Shown: positions 34,624-43,806 of the stretch, piece by piece
Numbering within the stretch: the first letter of the stretch is position 1
How the letters are laid out: each line of letters begins with the position of its first letter
NCBI GenBank assembly: GCA_903864275.1
Contig: CAIPFE010000037.1
Span: forward strand, 1 to 64,000
Source: an uncultured Mucilaginibacter sp.
Lineage (GTDB): Bacteria; Bacteroidota; Bacteroidia; Sphingobacteriales; Sphingobacteriaceae
DNA: 64,000 bases
Reading direction: 5' to 3'
Notes under the pieces: model-generated
Seen by the model: only the letters and a program-made list of their open reading frames with translations
Database searches by the model: none
Told to the model about the DNA's origin: nothing
Position numbers and translations under genes: made by a program

Positions 34624-35016
34624 TTATTTCTTTTTCCTATTCTCCAGCATTGCAGCTATATTGATGGGCGAGCAATCAGTGATCAGGGCAGCCACTATTG
34701 CAGCCGGCATGGCGGCGGCATCGGTAAAATTAATGCAGCCCTTTTGAAATTTGGCGGCAGGCAGCAGCGGGGTATATTTGGTATGGAAGGCCGTATTCAT
34801 ATAAATGGGCATGCAATGCAACGACATATGGCTTTTTACGCTGGCCAGTGCATATTTCATGTAATTGCCCTGCTCATACATGATCATTTCCTTGCCCATC
34901 ATCGGCTTAATGGAAAAGGTGACATTCGGGTCATTAGCAATGATAGTTTCGTGCAGCGTGTTCATCAATTGCTGCCTGTCGGCCGGCAAAGCGGCTAAAA
35001 ATTCGGGTGTGGTCAT
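34624..35016 (-). CDS. YdhG-like/DUF1801 domain protein
   Basis: 130 residues. The C-terminal half has the family pattern HCMPIYMNTAFHTKYTPLLP followed by AAKFQKGCINFTDAAAMP and a closing helix AAIVAALITDC. The N-terminal half has TFSIKPMMGKEMIMYEQGNY. Members share an SufE/frataxin-like YdhG fold and have no settled function. It overlaps no other gene; repeat C2 lies upstream of its start. Confidence 0.8.
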   Translation of the reverse strand: MTTPEFLAALPADRQQLMNTLHETIIANDPNVTFSIKPMMGKEMIMYEQGNYMKYALASVKSHMSLHCMPIYMNTAFHTKYTPLLPAAKFQKGCINFTDAAAMPAAIVAALITDCSPINIAAMLENRKKK

Positions 35017-35086
35017 TTTATGATATTGGCTGTTTAAATTTACATTTATTAATTTTATTTTGAAAATGGCGGGTAATTAATTTACG

Positions 35087-35175
35087 CCGTCGTCGCAGTG
35101 TCTCCGGCACCGGACCCTGCGCTGCAATGCCCAAGGAGGACGCAGGGTCCTCTTCGAGAGACCCTGCTGAGACGG
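35087..35175. repeat. Palindromic repeat family C, copy C2
   Basis: CCGTC...GACGG ends, inner GGACCCTGCG with CGCAGGGTCC, and the distal GAGAGACCCTGCTGAGACGG as in C1. 89 bp against 90 bp for C1. Confidence 0.8.
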
Positions 35176-35234
35176 TAAGTATTCATAAATGTTCGTTTTT
35201 GCATATTTTGCATATTTACAAAAATCAACCAACT

Positions 35235-35330
35235 GATTTTCAGGCGTTCACGATAATAAAAATGCGTGTGCTATTGCGAAGTGAACGCGAACATGAACAC
35301 CTGGCGCGCTGTTTCGCCCTAAAAAAGGCC
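35235..35330. repeat. Palindromic repeat family B, copy B1
   Basis: TTTTCAGGCGTTCACG, then GCGAAGTGAACGCGAACATG and AACACCTGGCGCGCTGTTTC followed by GCCCTAAAAAAGGCC. The outer arms CAGGCGTTCA and TGAAC(A/G)CCTGG are complementary. B2 and B3 share the order and most bases. Confidence 0.75.
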
Positions 35331-35396
35331 ACCCAAGCCTTTATCAGCGGCGCGCTGACATTGCCAAACCCGCCGGTTCCAGGAGCGGTATTTCAC

Positions 35397-36101
35397 TCAA
35401 AAAAACCTTACAAAATATCCGGCAACAGATTGCCATAATGCAGATTGGGGCAGGAAGTAAAAACTGTAGTGCGATATAGCTAAAATGATGAGCGCAATGA
35501 CATAAGCCCGGCTGTTTTGCCCGTTGATCTTATCGTACACAATCAGGCCGACCAATATCAAATCTGGAACAAGAAAGCCGTATAGCACGGCGTCCCCGCC
35601 GCCCAGGCCCAATACATGTTCAAAAGCCCTGCGCAAACCAGCCCCGACAATAGCCAGCGAAGTGGCGATCATGTACCGCATGTGGTAGGGGGTGCGGTGT
35701 TTGTTGGCAATGGCCAGCAGGTACAATACGGTAAAGTCAAATATCTGGTAAACCTGGAAATATGTATTGGCGAGGACGGTGTGCCTGGGCACATGCGCGG
35801 CGACAGCATTTAAATAGGCCTCGCGGGCAATAAAATGAATGGAAATGATGATACATGGCACCAGCACATAAGTACACCTGCCGATGATACGGTGCACCTT
35901 GTAATTACCGTAGCGGATGAGCAGCGGCTGAACAAACAGCAGTACAAACCAGGTGATAAACAGCAGGCCATGGATATGCTGAATTAAGGTTACATTATTG
36001 AAAGATGGGAACAGCCCGAAATAGGTTTTGAAAAACCCCAGAACAATGATGCCGAAAATAGCAACAAACAGCAGGCTTACATTTTTGTATGCAGTTTCCA
36101 T
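35397..36101 (-). CDS. Multi-pass membrane protein of unknown function
   Basis: 234 residues from the ATG at 36099-36101; the open frame extends 33 bp further upstream. About seven membrane helices: LLFVAIFGIIVLGFFKTYFG first, then HIHGLLFITWFVLLFVQPLL, and HRIIGRCTYVLVPCIIISIH. The paired conserved His residues in helices (IHG, HRIIG, HMRY) are reminiscent of DUF2306-like or heme-binding membrane proteins, but I cannot confirm a family. Confidence 0.65.
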   Translation of the reverse strand: METAYKNVSLLFVAIFGIIVLGFFKTYFGLFPSFNNVTLIQHIHGLLFITWFVLLFVQPLLIRYGNYKVHRIIGRCTYVLVPCIIISIHFIAREAYLNAVAAHVPRHTVLANTYFQVYQIFDFTVLYLLAIANKHRTPYHMRYMIATSLAIVGAGLRRAFEHVLGLGGGDAVLYGFLVPDLILVGLIVYDKINGQNSRAYVIALIILAISHYSFYFLPQSALWQSVAGYFVRFF

Positions 36102-36245
36102 TAGGTGTAAATTGTGATGGTTAATTTGCTGCAAGATAGTTGTTTATTGATGATAAACAAGGCGCCGAAAACCAAATGGGAAGGGGTTCCGCAAAACTTA
36201 GCTGGTTAAGTTTTTTTCGTATTTTGCTTCATTTAAATTCCGGTC

Positions 36246-37610
36246 ATGAAAAAACTTAGCCTTGTACTGGTACTCATTGCGTTATTTATAAATTCACATG
36301 CGCAGCAAAGTGCTGCAGACAGCTTAAAAAGACTGATCGCCGCTGCAAAAGACGATACCACGAAAATATTGCTGATATTTAAGTTGGGTTCGATGTATGA
36401 AAATTCGAAACCCGATAGTGCCATGCTGATGGTGCAGCAGGGGATCAGGCTTTCGCGAAAGGCCAATTTTTTAAAAGGAGAGGCGGAATCCGTAAACATA
36501 GAGGGCATTGTGTTTATGGAAATAGGCAATTACCCGAAAGCATTGAGCAGCTTTTTATTGGCTATGAAATTGAACGAAAAGCGTATGGACCGATTCGAAA
36601 TAGCGGCGAACCTGGATAACATAGCAACGGTTTACAGTTATGAGGGCGATTACCGGCAAAGTGTTAATTTTTCTAAGCAGGCTAAAACCCTGGAGGAAAC
36701 CATTCATAATGATAAGTTATTATCTTACAATTTGATTGGCCTGGGTGATACTTATGAAAAATTGAATATGCTCGACTCGGCCCGGATATACACCCAGCAG
36801 GGGTACGAGCTTGCCCTGAAACTAAAGAACCCCGATCTGATTGGAGTTGCCACAAACAACCTGGGTAATATCTATTCCAAAAAGCACAACGCGCATCTCG
36901 CCCTGGGTTATTACCGGACTGCTTTGCCCTATTTTAAAAAAATGGACGATAATGACGGCATTTGTGAAAGCACCCTGGGCATGGCTAAATTATTTAAGCA
37001 GTTGGCTCAGCCGGATTCCGGTTTGTATTATGCCAAAAAATCTATGGCGGCGGGTGTACACGGGGGGTTTACGGAAAGAATATTGAATGCCAGCCAGTTT
37101 CTGACCGCTTATTTTAAAGAGCGGGGGAGACTGGACAGCGCATTCCACTACCAGGAGATCTCCATTACCGCGAAGGACACCCTTTTTAGCCAGGAAAAAA
37201 CAAAAGAAGTACAAAACCTTACCTTTGCTGAACGCCAGCGCCAGCGGGAAATAGCCGGGCAAAAACTGGCCGATGAGGAAACGAGCAGGAAGAATCTGCA
37301 GTTGGCAGGCATCGCTATTTTTATACCTACTTTCTTTGTGTTTGTTTTGTTCCTCAGCCGCCGTAAAGCGAAGCCACGCACCGTGGAGTTTTTGGGTATA
37401 TTGGCCCTGCTGCTGGTCTTTGAATTTGTAACGCTACTGGTACATCCTTACATCGAGCGTTGGACAAACGATACGCCGGTTTTAACTTTAATCATACTCG
37501 TCGCGATAGCAGCTATACTGGTGCCCTTGCATCATCGCACCGAGCACTGGGTGAAATCGAAATTGGTGCGTAAGGCGTACCCGCCGATCGCGGACGTTAA
37601 TGCGGGGTAA
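36246..37610 (+). CDS. Secreted/membrane TPR protein without kinase domain
   Basis: 454 residues. A signal peptide ending AHAQQ (about 20) is followed by five to seven tetratricopeptide repeats (for example NLGNIYSKKHNAHLALGYYR and GLGDTYEKLNMLDSARIYTQ). A membrane helix follows a coiled segment (QLAGIAIFIPTFFVFVLFLS, about 350), then two more hydrophobic helices to the end. The layout copies the sensor half of Bacteroidota TPR-histidine kinases but has no HisKA/HATPase or DNA-binding output. Confidence 0.8.
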   Translation: MKKLSLVLVLIALFINSHAQQSAADSLKRLIAAAKDDTTKILLIFKLGSMYENSKPDSAMLMVQQGIRLSRKANFLKGEAESVNIEGIVFMEIGNYPKALSSFLLAMKLNEKRMDRFEIAANLDNIATVYSYEGDYRQSVNFSKQAKTLEETIHNDKLLSYNLIGLGDTYEKLNMLDSARIYTQQGYELALKLKNPDLIGVATNNLGNIYSKKHNAHLALGYYRTALPYFKKMDDNDGICESTLGMAKLFKQLAQPDSGLYYAKKSMAAGVHGGFTERILNASQFLTAYFKERGRLDSAFHYQEISITAKDTLFSQEKTKEVQNLTFAERQRQREIAGQKLADEETSRKNLQLAGIAIFIPTFFVFVLFLSRRKAKPRTVEFLGILALLLVFEFVTLLVHPYIERWTNDTPVLTLIILVAIAAILVPLHHRTEHWVKSKLVRKAYPPIADVNAG

Positions 37611-37906
37611 AAACAGTAAATTCCAGTTTCAAATTTTCTAAAAATTAACTATTTTATTTTCAGGTGTTTACGCAATTTCTATTTCGTGTTCATGCGAAGT
37701 GAACGCGAACATGAACGCCCGGCGCACTTTTTCGCCCGAAAAAAAGGCCCTTTTGGGGCTTTGATCCTGCTATGGATTTACACTGCGGGCCAAAAAAAGG
37801 CTCACAAATTCCCGAAGAGGAAAATTTGATCGTAAATTAGCTGGAAGGGAAAACAACAATTTTTAACAAACTGTAAACAAGGGAACTTTAAAACCGCTAT
37901 TTAATT
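37611..37906. other. Intergenic region containing repeat B2
   Basis: About 300 bp. Most of it is the family B copy (37654-37775). The last 100 bp before the next ATG show no recognisable -7 box. Confidence 0.55.
37654..37775. repeat. Palindromic repeat family B, copy B2
   Basis: TTTTCAGGTGTTTACGCAAT, then TCGTGTTCATGCGAAGTGAA, CGCGAACATGAACGCCCGGC and TTTCGCCCGAAAAAAAGGC. It is followed by GATCCTGCTATGGATTTACA, which also follows B3. Confidence 0.78.
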
Positions 37907-38347
37907 ATGAATAAAATATATTTTTTGGTCGTGATATTATTGATCATTATATCACCCCGTAATTTATTTGCCCAGGAAAATACAAGCCCGGCAAAACAGG
38001 AAATTTTTAATATTGAAAAGGAGTTTGCGGATGATGCCAGGAAGGAGGGCATTGCGGCAGCTTTTTACAAATATGCGGCCGAAGACGCCGTTGCCAGCCG
38101 CAGCGTTGGTTTGCTAAAGGGGCGGGAGGAGATAAAGAAATTTTATGAGCAAAGGTCGAAAAACGATAAGCTGGAATGGACTGCCGAATTTGTGGATGTT
38201 TCTGCCTCGGGAGACCTTGGCTACAGTTATGGCAGTTATGTTGCTTCAATATACGATGCAGCAGGAAAGAAAACGGAATATAAAGGCGTGTTTCATACGG
38301 TGTGGAAAAAGCAGAAGGACGGTAACTGGCGTTTTGTGTGGGATTAG
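37907..38347 (+). CDS. Secreted NTF2-like (DUF4440-type) protein
   Basis: 146 residues. The signal peptide ends LFAQE (about 23). The DUF4440/SnoaL-like cone is well formed: IFNIEKEFADDARKEGIAAA, EDAVASRSVGLLKGREEIKK, then SGDLGYSYGSYVASIYDAAG and GVFHTVWKKQKDGNWRFVWD. Ligand or reaction unknown. Repeats of family B flank the gene on both sides. Confidence 0.85.
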   Translation: MNKIYFLVVILLIIISPRNLFAQENTSPAKQEIFNIEKEFADDARKEGIAAAFYKYAAEDAVASRSVGLLKGREEIKKFYEQRSKNDKLEWTAEFVDVSASGDLGYSYGSYVASIYDAAGKKTEYKGVFHTVWKKQKDGNWRFVWD

Positions 38348-38393
38348 CTTAAACTACGAGTGGTCCTTCGGGAACAAAAATTCAACTATTTGA

Positions 38394-38512
38394 TTTCCAG
38401 GCGTTCACGCAATTTTTATTTCGTGTTCATGCGAAGTGAACGCGAACATGAACGCCTGGCGCACTTTTTCGCCCTGAAAAAAGGCGGTTTGATCCTGCTA
38501 TAGATTTACACG
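38394..38512. repeat. Palindromic repeat family B, copy B3
   Basis: TTTCCAGGCGTTCACGCAAT, TCGTGTTCATGCGAAGTGAA, CGCGAACATGAACGCCTGGC and TTTTTCGCCCTGAAAAAAGG. It continues with GATCCTGCTATAGATTTACA, as in B2. It occupies the gap between the DUF4440 gene and the convergent esterase gene. Confidence 0.8.
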
Positions 38513-38548
38513 CCAGGCTTTGTCCGCCTGATTTTTCAGAAATATTTG

Positions 38549-39670
38549 TCATTGCGTGACCTTCGCCGCGTGATAGTCTTTCCAAAGCCACTCCAGCGCT
38601 TCGGGAAGCGTTTGCTTTCTTACTTTACTATCAACATGCCGGGCGTTGCGGGCAAAAACAAACTGGTATTGATAGTTTTTAGCGGCGAGTACTTTTGCCA
38701 TATTTTCATTTGCAAGCACCCAATCGTGCATGTCGTCGCGCATTATGTTTGGGTTAAAAAGGTCCTGGTCGCCCACCTCCATCCATATCCGCAATGGTTT
38801 CGGACCGCTTTTTGGGATCAAATCGTCATGAAATCCCCATGCGCCGTGTGGTGTTTCCGGGTTCCAGGGCCATTGCTGGTTGATATAGGTACCTGAATAG
38901 GTGAGCACGCGATGATACCATTCCGGGTGGTACCACGCCATGATCAGCGCGCATGACCCGCCCGAGCTGCCGCCCGTGGCAGCGCGGCCGGCTGGGTCTT
39001 TGGTTAGTTTTACGCCACACTTGCTTTCCACTAACGGCAGTACTTCATTTTCAACAAATTCTGCATATACGCCGCTCATGGTATCGTATTCCAGGCCTCT
39101 TTCGCTGCCCTGGGCATCGCCGCTGCCGTTACCGATAGAGATGGCGATCATCGCAGGCACTTTGCCCTCGGCGATAAGGTTGTCCAATACGGTGAAAAGC
39201 AAATTGTCCGGCCCGTCGGCGCCAACTATGAACGGCGCCGCGGTACCGGCAACATACTGTTTTGGAACATATACGGCCACCTGGCGGGTGTAGGGGGCAG
39301 GATGGCTTGTAGTGACGATCAATTTAGCAGAGTTTGCCGGATCGGGCGTACCAAATGAATTTGGTTCGCGTGCAATGCCGGGATAAATTTTGCTGTCCCT
39401 CGAATCCATGGTAAAATGGTATATGGTGCCCTGCGGCGCACTAGGCTGTACCGTTGATTCCGGTGCCGGATCATGTGTCGGGCCTATAATAAAATTCCCA
39501 TTGGAACCGGGCGAAGGATTGGCGCCATCCGGTAATTCAGTTGCCGATACGTAACCCGCCGTATGTGGGTCGCGGGTTGGCGGCTGGGCCATGCCAGGGG
39601 TTACACTCCATGCGATTAGAATCAAACCCCCCGCGACCGTGAGGTGACTAATAATTTTAGTTATCTTCAT
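38549..39670 (-). CDS. Secreted esterase (enterochelin-esterase-like alpha/beta hydrolase)
   Basis: 373 residues. Signal peptide ending GMAQP (about 30). The nucleophile elbow is GGSSGGSCALIMAWYHPEWY (about 234). The acid is probably in WMEVGDQDLFNPN and the catalytic His in FARNARHVDSKV near the C-terminus, as in the putative esterase (Esterase D/Fes) family. The Ser motif follows PAGRAATG. Such secreted enzymes often remove acyl or feruloyl groups from glycans; the substrate here is unknown. Single gene. Confidence 0.9.
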   Translation of the reverse strand: MKITKIISHLTVAGGLILIAWSVTPGMAQPPTRDPHTAGYVSATELPDGANPSPGSNGNFIIGPTHDPAPESTVQPSAPQGTIYHFTMDSRDSKIYPGIAREPNSFGTPDPANSAKLIVTTSHPAPYTRQVAVYVPKQYVAGTAAPFIVGADGPDNLLFTVLDNLIAEGKVPAMIAISIGNGSGDAQGSERGLEYDTMSGVYAEFVENEVLPLVESKCGVKLTKDPAGRAATGGSSGGSCALIMAWYHPEWYHRVLTYSGTYINQQWPWNPETPHGAWGFHDDLIPKSGPKPLRIWMEVGDQDLFNPNIMRDDMHDWVLANENMAKVLAAKNYQYQFVFARNARHVDSKVRKQTLPEALEWLWKDYHAAKVTQ

Positions 39671-40041
39671 TTATTTTGATTTAAGGAAGGTAATGGTTAT
39701 GGACGCGTTTTAAAGTTAGGTTTTATAATTGCATTATCAAAATTAGGGGATCAGTAGCACCTAATGCAACAAATAAACATCGTGTACACAAGGTGAGGGC
39801 CATCGCGGTAATCCATTCATTAATAATAAAACCCTGGCTTGAAACCAACTGTGGCCAACTACCGGAATAGCTATTCCCTGATAATCATTGATACATGCCC
39901 CCAAATTGTTGAAATGAAGATCAACAAGCACAATTGAACATTTTTGAAATCATTATGAACAGGATTTTTAACCGAATTAAATAAGCTTTGCCAGCTGAAT
40001 AGTTATGATGAGGGAGACCAAAAAGATAATGTGCTTTTGTT
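39671..40041. other. Intergenic region between divergent genes
   Basis: 371 bp without a gene between the esterase and the DUF5916 gene. The only structure noted is a perfect 14-bp palindrome GGAATAGCTATTCC (39864-39877), about 165 bp before the DUF5916 start. Confidence 0.5.
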
Positions 40042-42255
40042 ATGTTCATACCGAGATATATTTTAACTGTATTTGTAATAGTCCTGTTTTCTGAGATCGT
40101 ATCGGGACAGGATAGCCTTAATTTCCCTCCACCGTCAATACACCCCAAAATATATGCAATTGAAGCGAAAGATAATATCGTAGTAGATGGGAAATTGAAT
40201 GAATTATCCTGGCAATTGGCGCCAACAATCAGTAATTTTTTTCAAATACAGCCAAGACAGGGCGAAAAACATAATTTCGAAACCTTTGTGAAAATTGTCT
40301 ACGACAAAAAAAACATTTATTTCGGGGTTTTTTGTAAAGATACTGCGGGCAAAAGAGGTGTCCGCGTTCAGGATTACCGGCGCGACTTTACGAGCGCCAA
40401 TAATGATGTATTTATGATCCAGTTAGACCCGCAAAATTTAAAACGGTTTTGTGCTTCTTTCCAAACAACGCCCCTCGGCACCCAGGGCGATATGCAAGTA
40501 TTCGATGATGTATTTGTGGATACCTATTGGGACGCTTTATGGAGCGTAAAAACAGCCGTTACAGATAGTGGATATTACGCTGAATTTGCCATACCATTCA
40601 AATCACTCCGGTATGCGAAAACAACAAAGGATTCCACTGCCTGGAATATCACTTTTTCAAGGATCGCAAGAAGAGAAAATGAACAAACCGTTTTTCCGGC
40701 CATACCACAAATTTACGATCAATACCGGATGTCATACGGGGCTGAGCTTAAAGGATTGACGCTTCCGCCCCCTTCGGTAAATATTCGCGTTCAGCCATAC
40801 ACGCTCTACCAATACTCGCAAAACACGGATATTAACAATTTTTCGAATAAAAACAGCTCTTTTAAATATGGGGGTGATATAAAGTGGGCGGTAAATACGC
40901 ATTCAGTTCTCGATCTAACCTTTAATCCGGATTTTGCACAGGCGAATGTAGACCAGGCGGTTAACAACCTCACCAGGTTTAACATTTTGTTTCCCGAAAC
41001 AAGGCAATTCTTCCTCGAAGACCAGGGCATATTTGCGGGGGCGAGTATTTCAGGGTTACAGCCTTTTTTTAGCAGGAGTATCGGGCTGTCCAACACGGGG
41101 TTCGATGCGAGCCCTGTGCCGATCGATGCCGGCATTCGATTTACGGACCGCACAAAAGACCGGACCTTTGCAACGCTGTTTGTACACCAGGAAGGAACGA
41201 GCGGGCAGAATGCGGCTGATTTTGGAGTGTTTCGTTACTTAAAGAACTATGGACAGGAAAATAACATTGGCGTTATGTTTACTGATAAAATCGATGAAGC
41301 TGATCCGGAAAAGAAACTTGCCGGCAACAACAACGGTACTTTAACATTTGATGGATTGATACGCCCGAATAGTAAGATCAGCCTGCAATATTTAGCATCT
41401 GTTTCTAATGATGCCCGGCCAGACAGTACGGGGCTCTCTGGTTATCTTAACTTCACGTATAACAGCAATAAATTCTATTATTCGTACCGGTCTGAATTTA
41501 TATCTGAAAAATATGATCCTGCAATGGGTTATATTTTTCAAAGTAATGTTTTCTACAATCAAAGTATTGAATTTCTCAACATACGGCCAAAAAAGGAAAG
41601 GTGGAAATGGATAAATGAATGGGAGCCCGGCTTTGATATCAACTACTATCAAAATGCTTCGAATTTACAGTTTCAGCAAGCGAATATTTATTTTTACCCG
41701 TTGTATATTAACTTAACAAACGGGGGCCTTATACAATACGCTGTCAGGCCATATTGGCAAAATATAAATTTCAAATTTGATTTATTATCTATCCCTATAC
41801 AACAAAAAAGGTATTTTTATACACTGCAGGAAATATCGTATCAGTCAGATCCTTCAAAACGGCTTTCCTTTACAAGCGATCTGACTTTTGGCAGCTATTA
41901 TGATGGTTCAATGCGTTCAGCGGCGCTTGGATGCAGATTTGCCCCGGATCCGAAAGTATCGTTATTAATAAATTATACCTATGATCAATTTTATCACTTA
42001 GGTTTAAATTCCACAAATCTTACAACCAATCTTTATTCGGGAGAGTTAAGATTGGCGTGGAATCCTCAAATATTATTTTATGCCTTTTATCAATATAATT
42101 CCTTTGGCCGCCAGGGACAATGGAATGCAAAAGCAAGCTGGGAATTTACGCCATTAAGCTTCTTGTACTTTGTTTATAATGATAATAATTTTGGCGGGAC
42201 GCCGGTAAACAACAAGTCGCTAATAAACAAGATTACGTTGTTAAAGCAATTTTAA
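40042..42255 (+). CDS. DUF5916 outer-membrane protein with N-terminal CBM9-like domain
   Basis: 737 residues. Signal peptide ending VSGQD (about 21). A CBM9-like domain follows: IVVDGKLNELSWQLAPTISN, NIYFGVFCKDTAG, NDVFMIQLDPQN, and YYAEFAIPFKSLRY (about 45-200). The DUF5916 body begins after about 230 with PSVNIRVQPYTLYQYSQNTD and contains ARQFFLEDQG-type NILFPETRQFFLEDQGIFAG. The C-terminal half is strand-rich and ends KITLLKQF, like an outer-membrane barrel. Function unsettled; common in Bacteroidota. Confidence 0.9.
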   Translation: MFIPRYILTVFVIVLFSEIVSGQDSLNFPPPSIHPKIYAIEAKDNIVVDGKLNELSWQLAPTISNFFQIQPRQGEKHNFETFVKIVYDKKNIYFGVFCKDTAGKRGVRVQDYRRDFTSANNDVFMIQLDPQNLKRFCASFQTTPLGTQGDMQVFDDVFVDTYWDALWSVKTAVTDSGYYAEFAIPFKSLRYAKTTKDSTAWNITFSRIARRENEQTVFPAIPQIYDQYRMSYGAELKGLTLPPPSVNIRVQPYTLYQYSQNTDINNFSNKNSSFKYGGDIKWAVNTHSVLDLTFNPDFAQANVDQAVNNLTRFNILFPETRQFFLEDQGIFAGASISGLQPFFSRSIGLSNTGFDASPVPIDAGIRFTDRTKDRTFATLFVHQEGTSGQNAADFGVFRYLKNYGQENNIGVMFTDKIDEADPEKKLAGNNNGTLTFDGLIRPNSKISLQYLASVSNDARPDSTGLSGYLNFTYNSNKFYYSYRSEFISEKYDPAMGYIFQSNVFYNQSIEFLNIRPKKERWKWINEWEPGFDINYYQNASNLQFQQANIYFYPLYINLTNGGLIQYAVRPYWQNINFKFDLLSIPIQQKRYFYTLQEISYQSDPSKRLSFTSDLTFGSYYDGSMRSAALGCRFAPDPKVSLLINYTYDQFYHLGLNSTNLTTNLYSGELRLAWNPQILFYAFYQYNSFGRQGQWNAKASWEFTPLSFLYFVYNDNNFGGTPVNNKSLINKITLLKQF

Positions 42256-42320
42256 GTTGTATTTGGATGAAAAGGGACGCGACCCTCTGAACTCAAATAA
42301 GCATCCTCTGTAAACACAAT

Positions 42321-42671
42321 CTAAAAAAAACTCTGCCCAAACGTAAGCAAATTGCTATCAGGATCGAGAATGGAGAATTCCCTTTGCATCCAGGGCTTGT
42401 GCTCCAATTCATTACTGATAACGTTTTGTAGTTTGGCCAATTGGTAAAATGATTCGATATCATCCGTACGGATATACACCTGCCCGTAGTTTTCTTTCGG
42501 GTCGAGTTCCTTAAACTCAAAAAAGTGAATTTGGATATTGTCTTTTTCTACCATAAGGTAGCCATCGTAATCAACGCTGCCAAGGTTCCGGAAGCCCAAT
42601 TTGTTTATGTAAAAATCCCTCGTAACAGCTTTATCACGCATGGGTAGTTTTGGATTGATATCTGTTAGCAT
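42321..42671 (-). CDS. Bleomycin-resistance-like VOC protein
   Basis: 116 residues. PKLPMRDKAVTRDFYINKLG then FRNLGSVDYDGYLMVEKDNI and IQIHFFEFKELDPKENYGQV give the first beta-alpha-beta-beta-beta half; REFSILDPDSNLLTFGQSFF the second. This is the size and order of the bleomycin-binding branch of the VOC superfamily, which sequesters ligands without catalysis. Whether it confers resistance is not known. Confidence 0.85.
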   Translation of the reverse strand: MLTDINPKLPMRDKAVTRDFYINKLGFRNLGSVDYDGYLMVEKDNIQIHFFEFKELDPKENYGQVYIRTDDIESFYQLAKLQNVISNELEHKPWMQREFSILDPDSNLLTFGQSFF

Positions 42672-42695
42672 AGTGACAAAAATTTATTTTGTAGT

Positions 42696-42845
42696 ATGAA
42701 ATTCAAATGTAACATTCTGAATTTTAAAGTGCAGCCGACAGGTTCAGGTTTATTCATTTTGAAGACGCAACCCCCTGAAAAATTTATCGAAAAAATGGAA
42801 GTTATCACATACCGGGAAAACTGCGGGCTTGTTACCTTTGGATAA
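42696..42845 (+). CDS. Possible small protein of unknown function
   Basis: An intact 49-codon frame from ATG 42696 to TAA 42843-42845, opposite in direction to its neighbours and filling most of the gap between the VOC and AraC genes. It ends MEVITYRENCGLVTFG. No family recognised. TTATTTTG a few bases upstream is one base short of a -7 box. Could be a chance frame. Confidence 0.25.
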   Translation: MKFKCNILNFKVQPTGSGLFILKTQPPEKFIEKMEVITYRENCGLVTFG

Positions 42846-42926
42846 CTAGTTTTCTCATAGTGTTAAGATTAGTTAATAGTTAATTGAAAGGAATTGATAC
42901 GCGAGGTATTAGTTCCTTTTTCTATT

Positions 42927-43802
42927 TTACGCAGCGGTGGTAAGCCGGTAGTTTCCGGGAGTAACGCCAAACCTGTCCTTAAACAGGCGGATAAACGAGC
43001 TTACGCAGTCAAACCCTATTAAATTAACTATTTCCCGTACTTCATAGGAGGTATTTTTAAGCATATATTTTGCCTGGGAAAGCCGTAATTGCATCAAATA
43101 CTGGTGCGGCGAGCAATGAAAGGTTTGCTTAAAGCACCTGTAAAAATGCGTTTCGGACAGGCAGGCGTACTTGCATATGTCCTCCAGTTGAATTTCCTGG
43201 TTATAATTGCTGATCATATAATCTTTAGCATTATTAAGCCGCTTAAAAAGCTCGTTGCGGGTATTAATGTTTACCACGTTGAGTTGTTTGCTTTTTACCA
43301 GTATTTCTTTATAATAGATCCTGTAAAAATTAAACAAACAATGATATAAGTACTCATTCATCAGCAGGTCGTTATTTATCTCGCTGTGAAAAAGGTTCCT
43401 GATATGGGCTAAATTAAACATCATATCCCCCTTTAATGGATAAATTGTTTCCAAAAATACGGGCGCCGGGTTGTTCGGTACGGTAAAAGGGTCGTCAAGT
43501 AATAAACGGTCGGATGAGGTAACGCTGTGGCGGAAAGACTTTAAGAACTGATTTGTATATAAGATAGACAACGTATTAACCGGTAATTCTGAATTGATTT
43601 TTCTATTATATATGGTGCCTTCGTTAATGATCAAAAAATTTCCCGGGAAAATATTTAATTCCTTGTTGCCGATATTATACAGCTCGTTGCCGTTAAAAAC
43701 CATCCTGATCGAAAATTCATGCGATTCGTTGGTGTAGTTGACCAGGTCAATAGCTTCACTATAAATTTTATTTTGATTATTTAATATTTGTATCTTTTTC
43801 AT
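42927..43802 (-). CDS. AraC-family transcriptional regulator
   Basis: 291 residues. The N-terminal part is an AraC-ligand/cupin-like region (SHEFSIRMVFNGNELYNIGN). The C-terminal double HTH is clear: EIQLEDICKYACLSETHFYR, CFKQTFHCSPHQYLMQLRLS and GFDCVSSFIRLFKDRFGVTP (about 195-285). It is 4 bp behind the VOC gene on the same strand. A 22-bp tandem repeat in the intergenic region beyond that gene (44347-44390) is a plausible target. Confidence 0.92.
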   Translation of the reverse strand: MKKIQILNNQNKIYSEAIDLVNYTNESHEFSIRMVFNGNELYNIGNKELNIFPGNFLIINEGTIYNRKINSELPVNTLSILYTNQFLKSFRHSVTSSDRLLLDDPFTVPNNPAPVFLETIYPLKGDMMFNLAHIRNLFHSEINNDLLMNEYLYHCLFNFYRIYYKEILVKSKQLNVVNINTRNELFKRLNNAKDYMISNYNQEIQLEDICKYACLSETHFYRCFKQTFHCSPHQYLMQLRLSQAKYMLKNTSYEVREIVNLIGFDCVSSFIRLFKDRFGVTPGNYRLTTAA

Positions 43803-43806
43803 TTGT

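Noticed and set aside
35127..35438. 103-residue open frame
   Set aside because: It spans repeats C2 and B1 and has no protein-like composition.
28412..38512. Repeat families A, B and C as a CRISPR array
   Set aside because: Copies are separated by whole genes, lack uniform repeat-spacer units and no cas genes are present.
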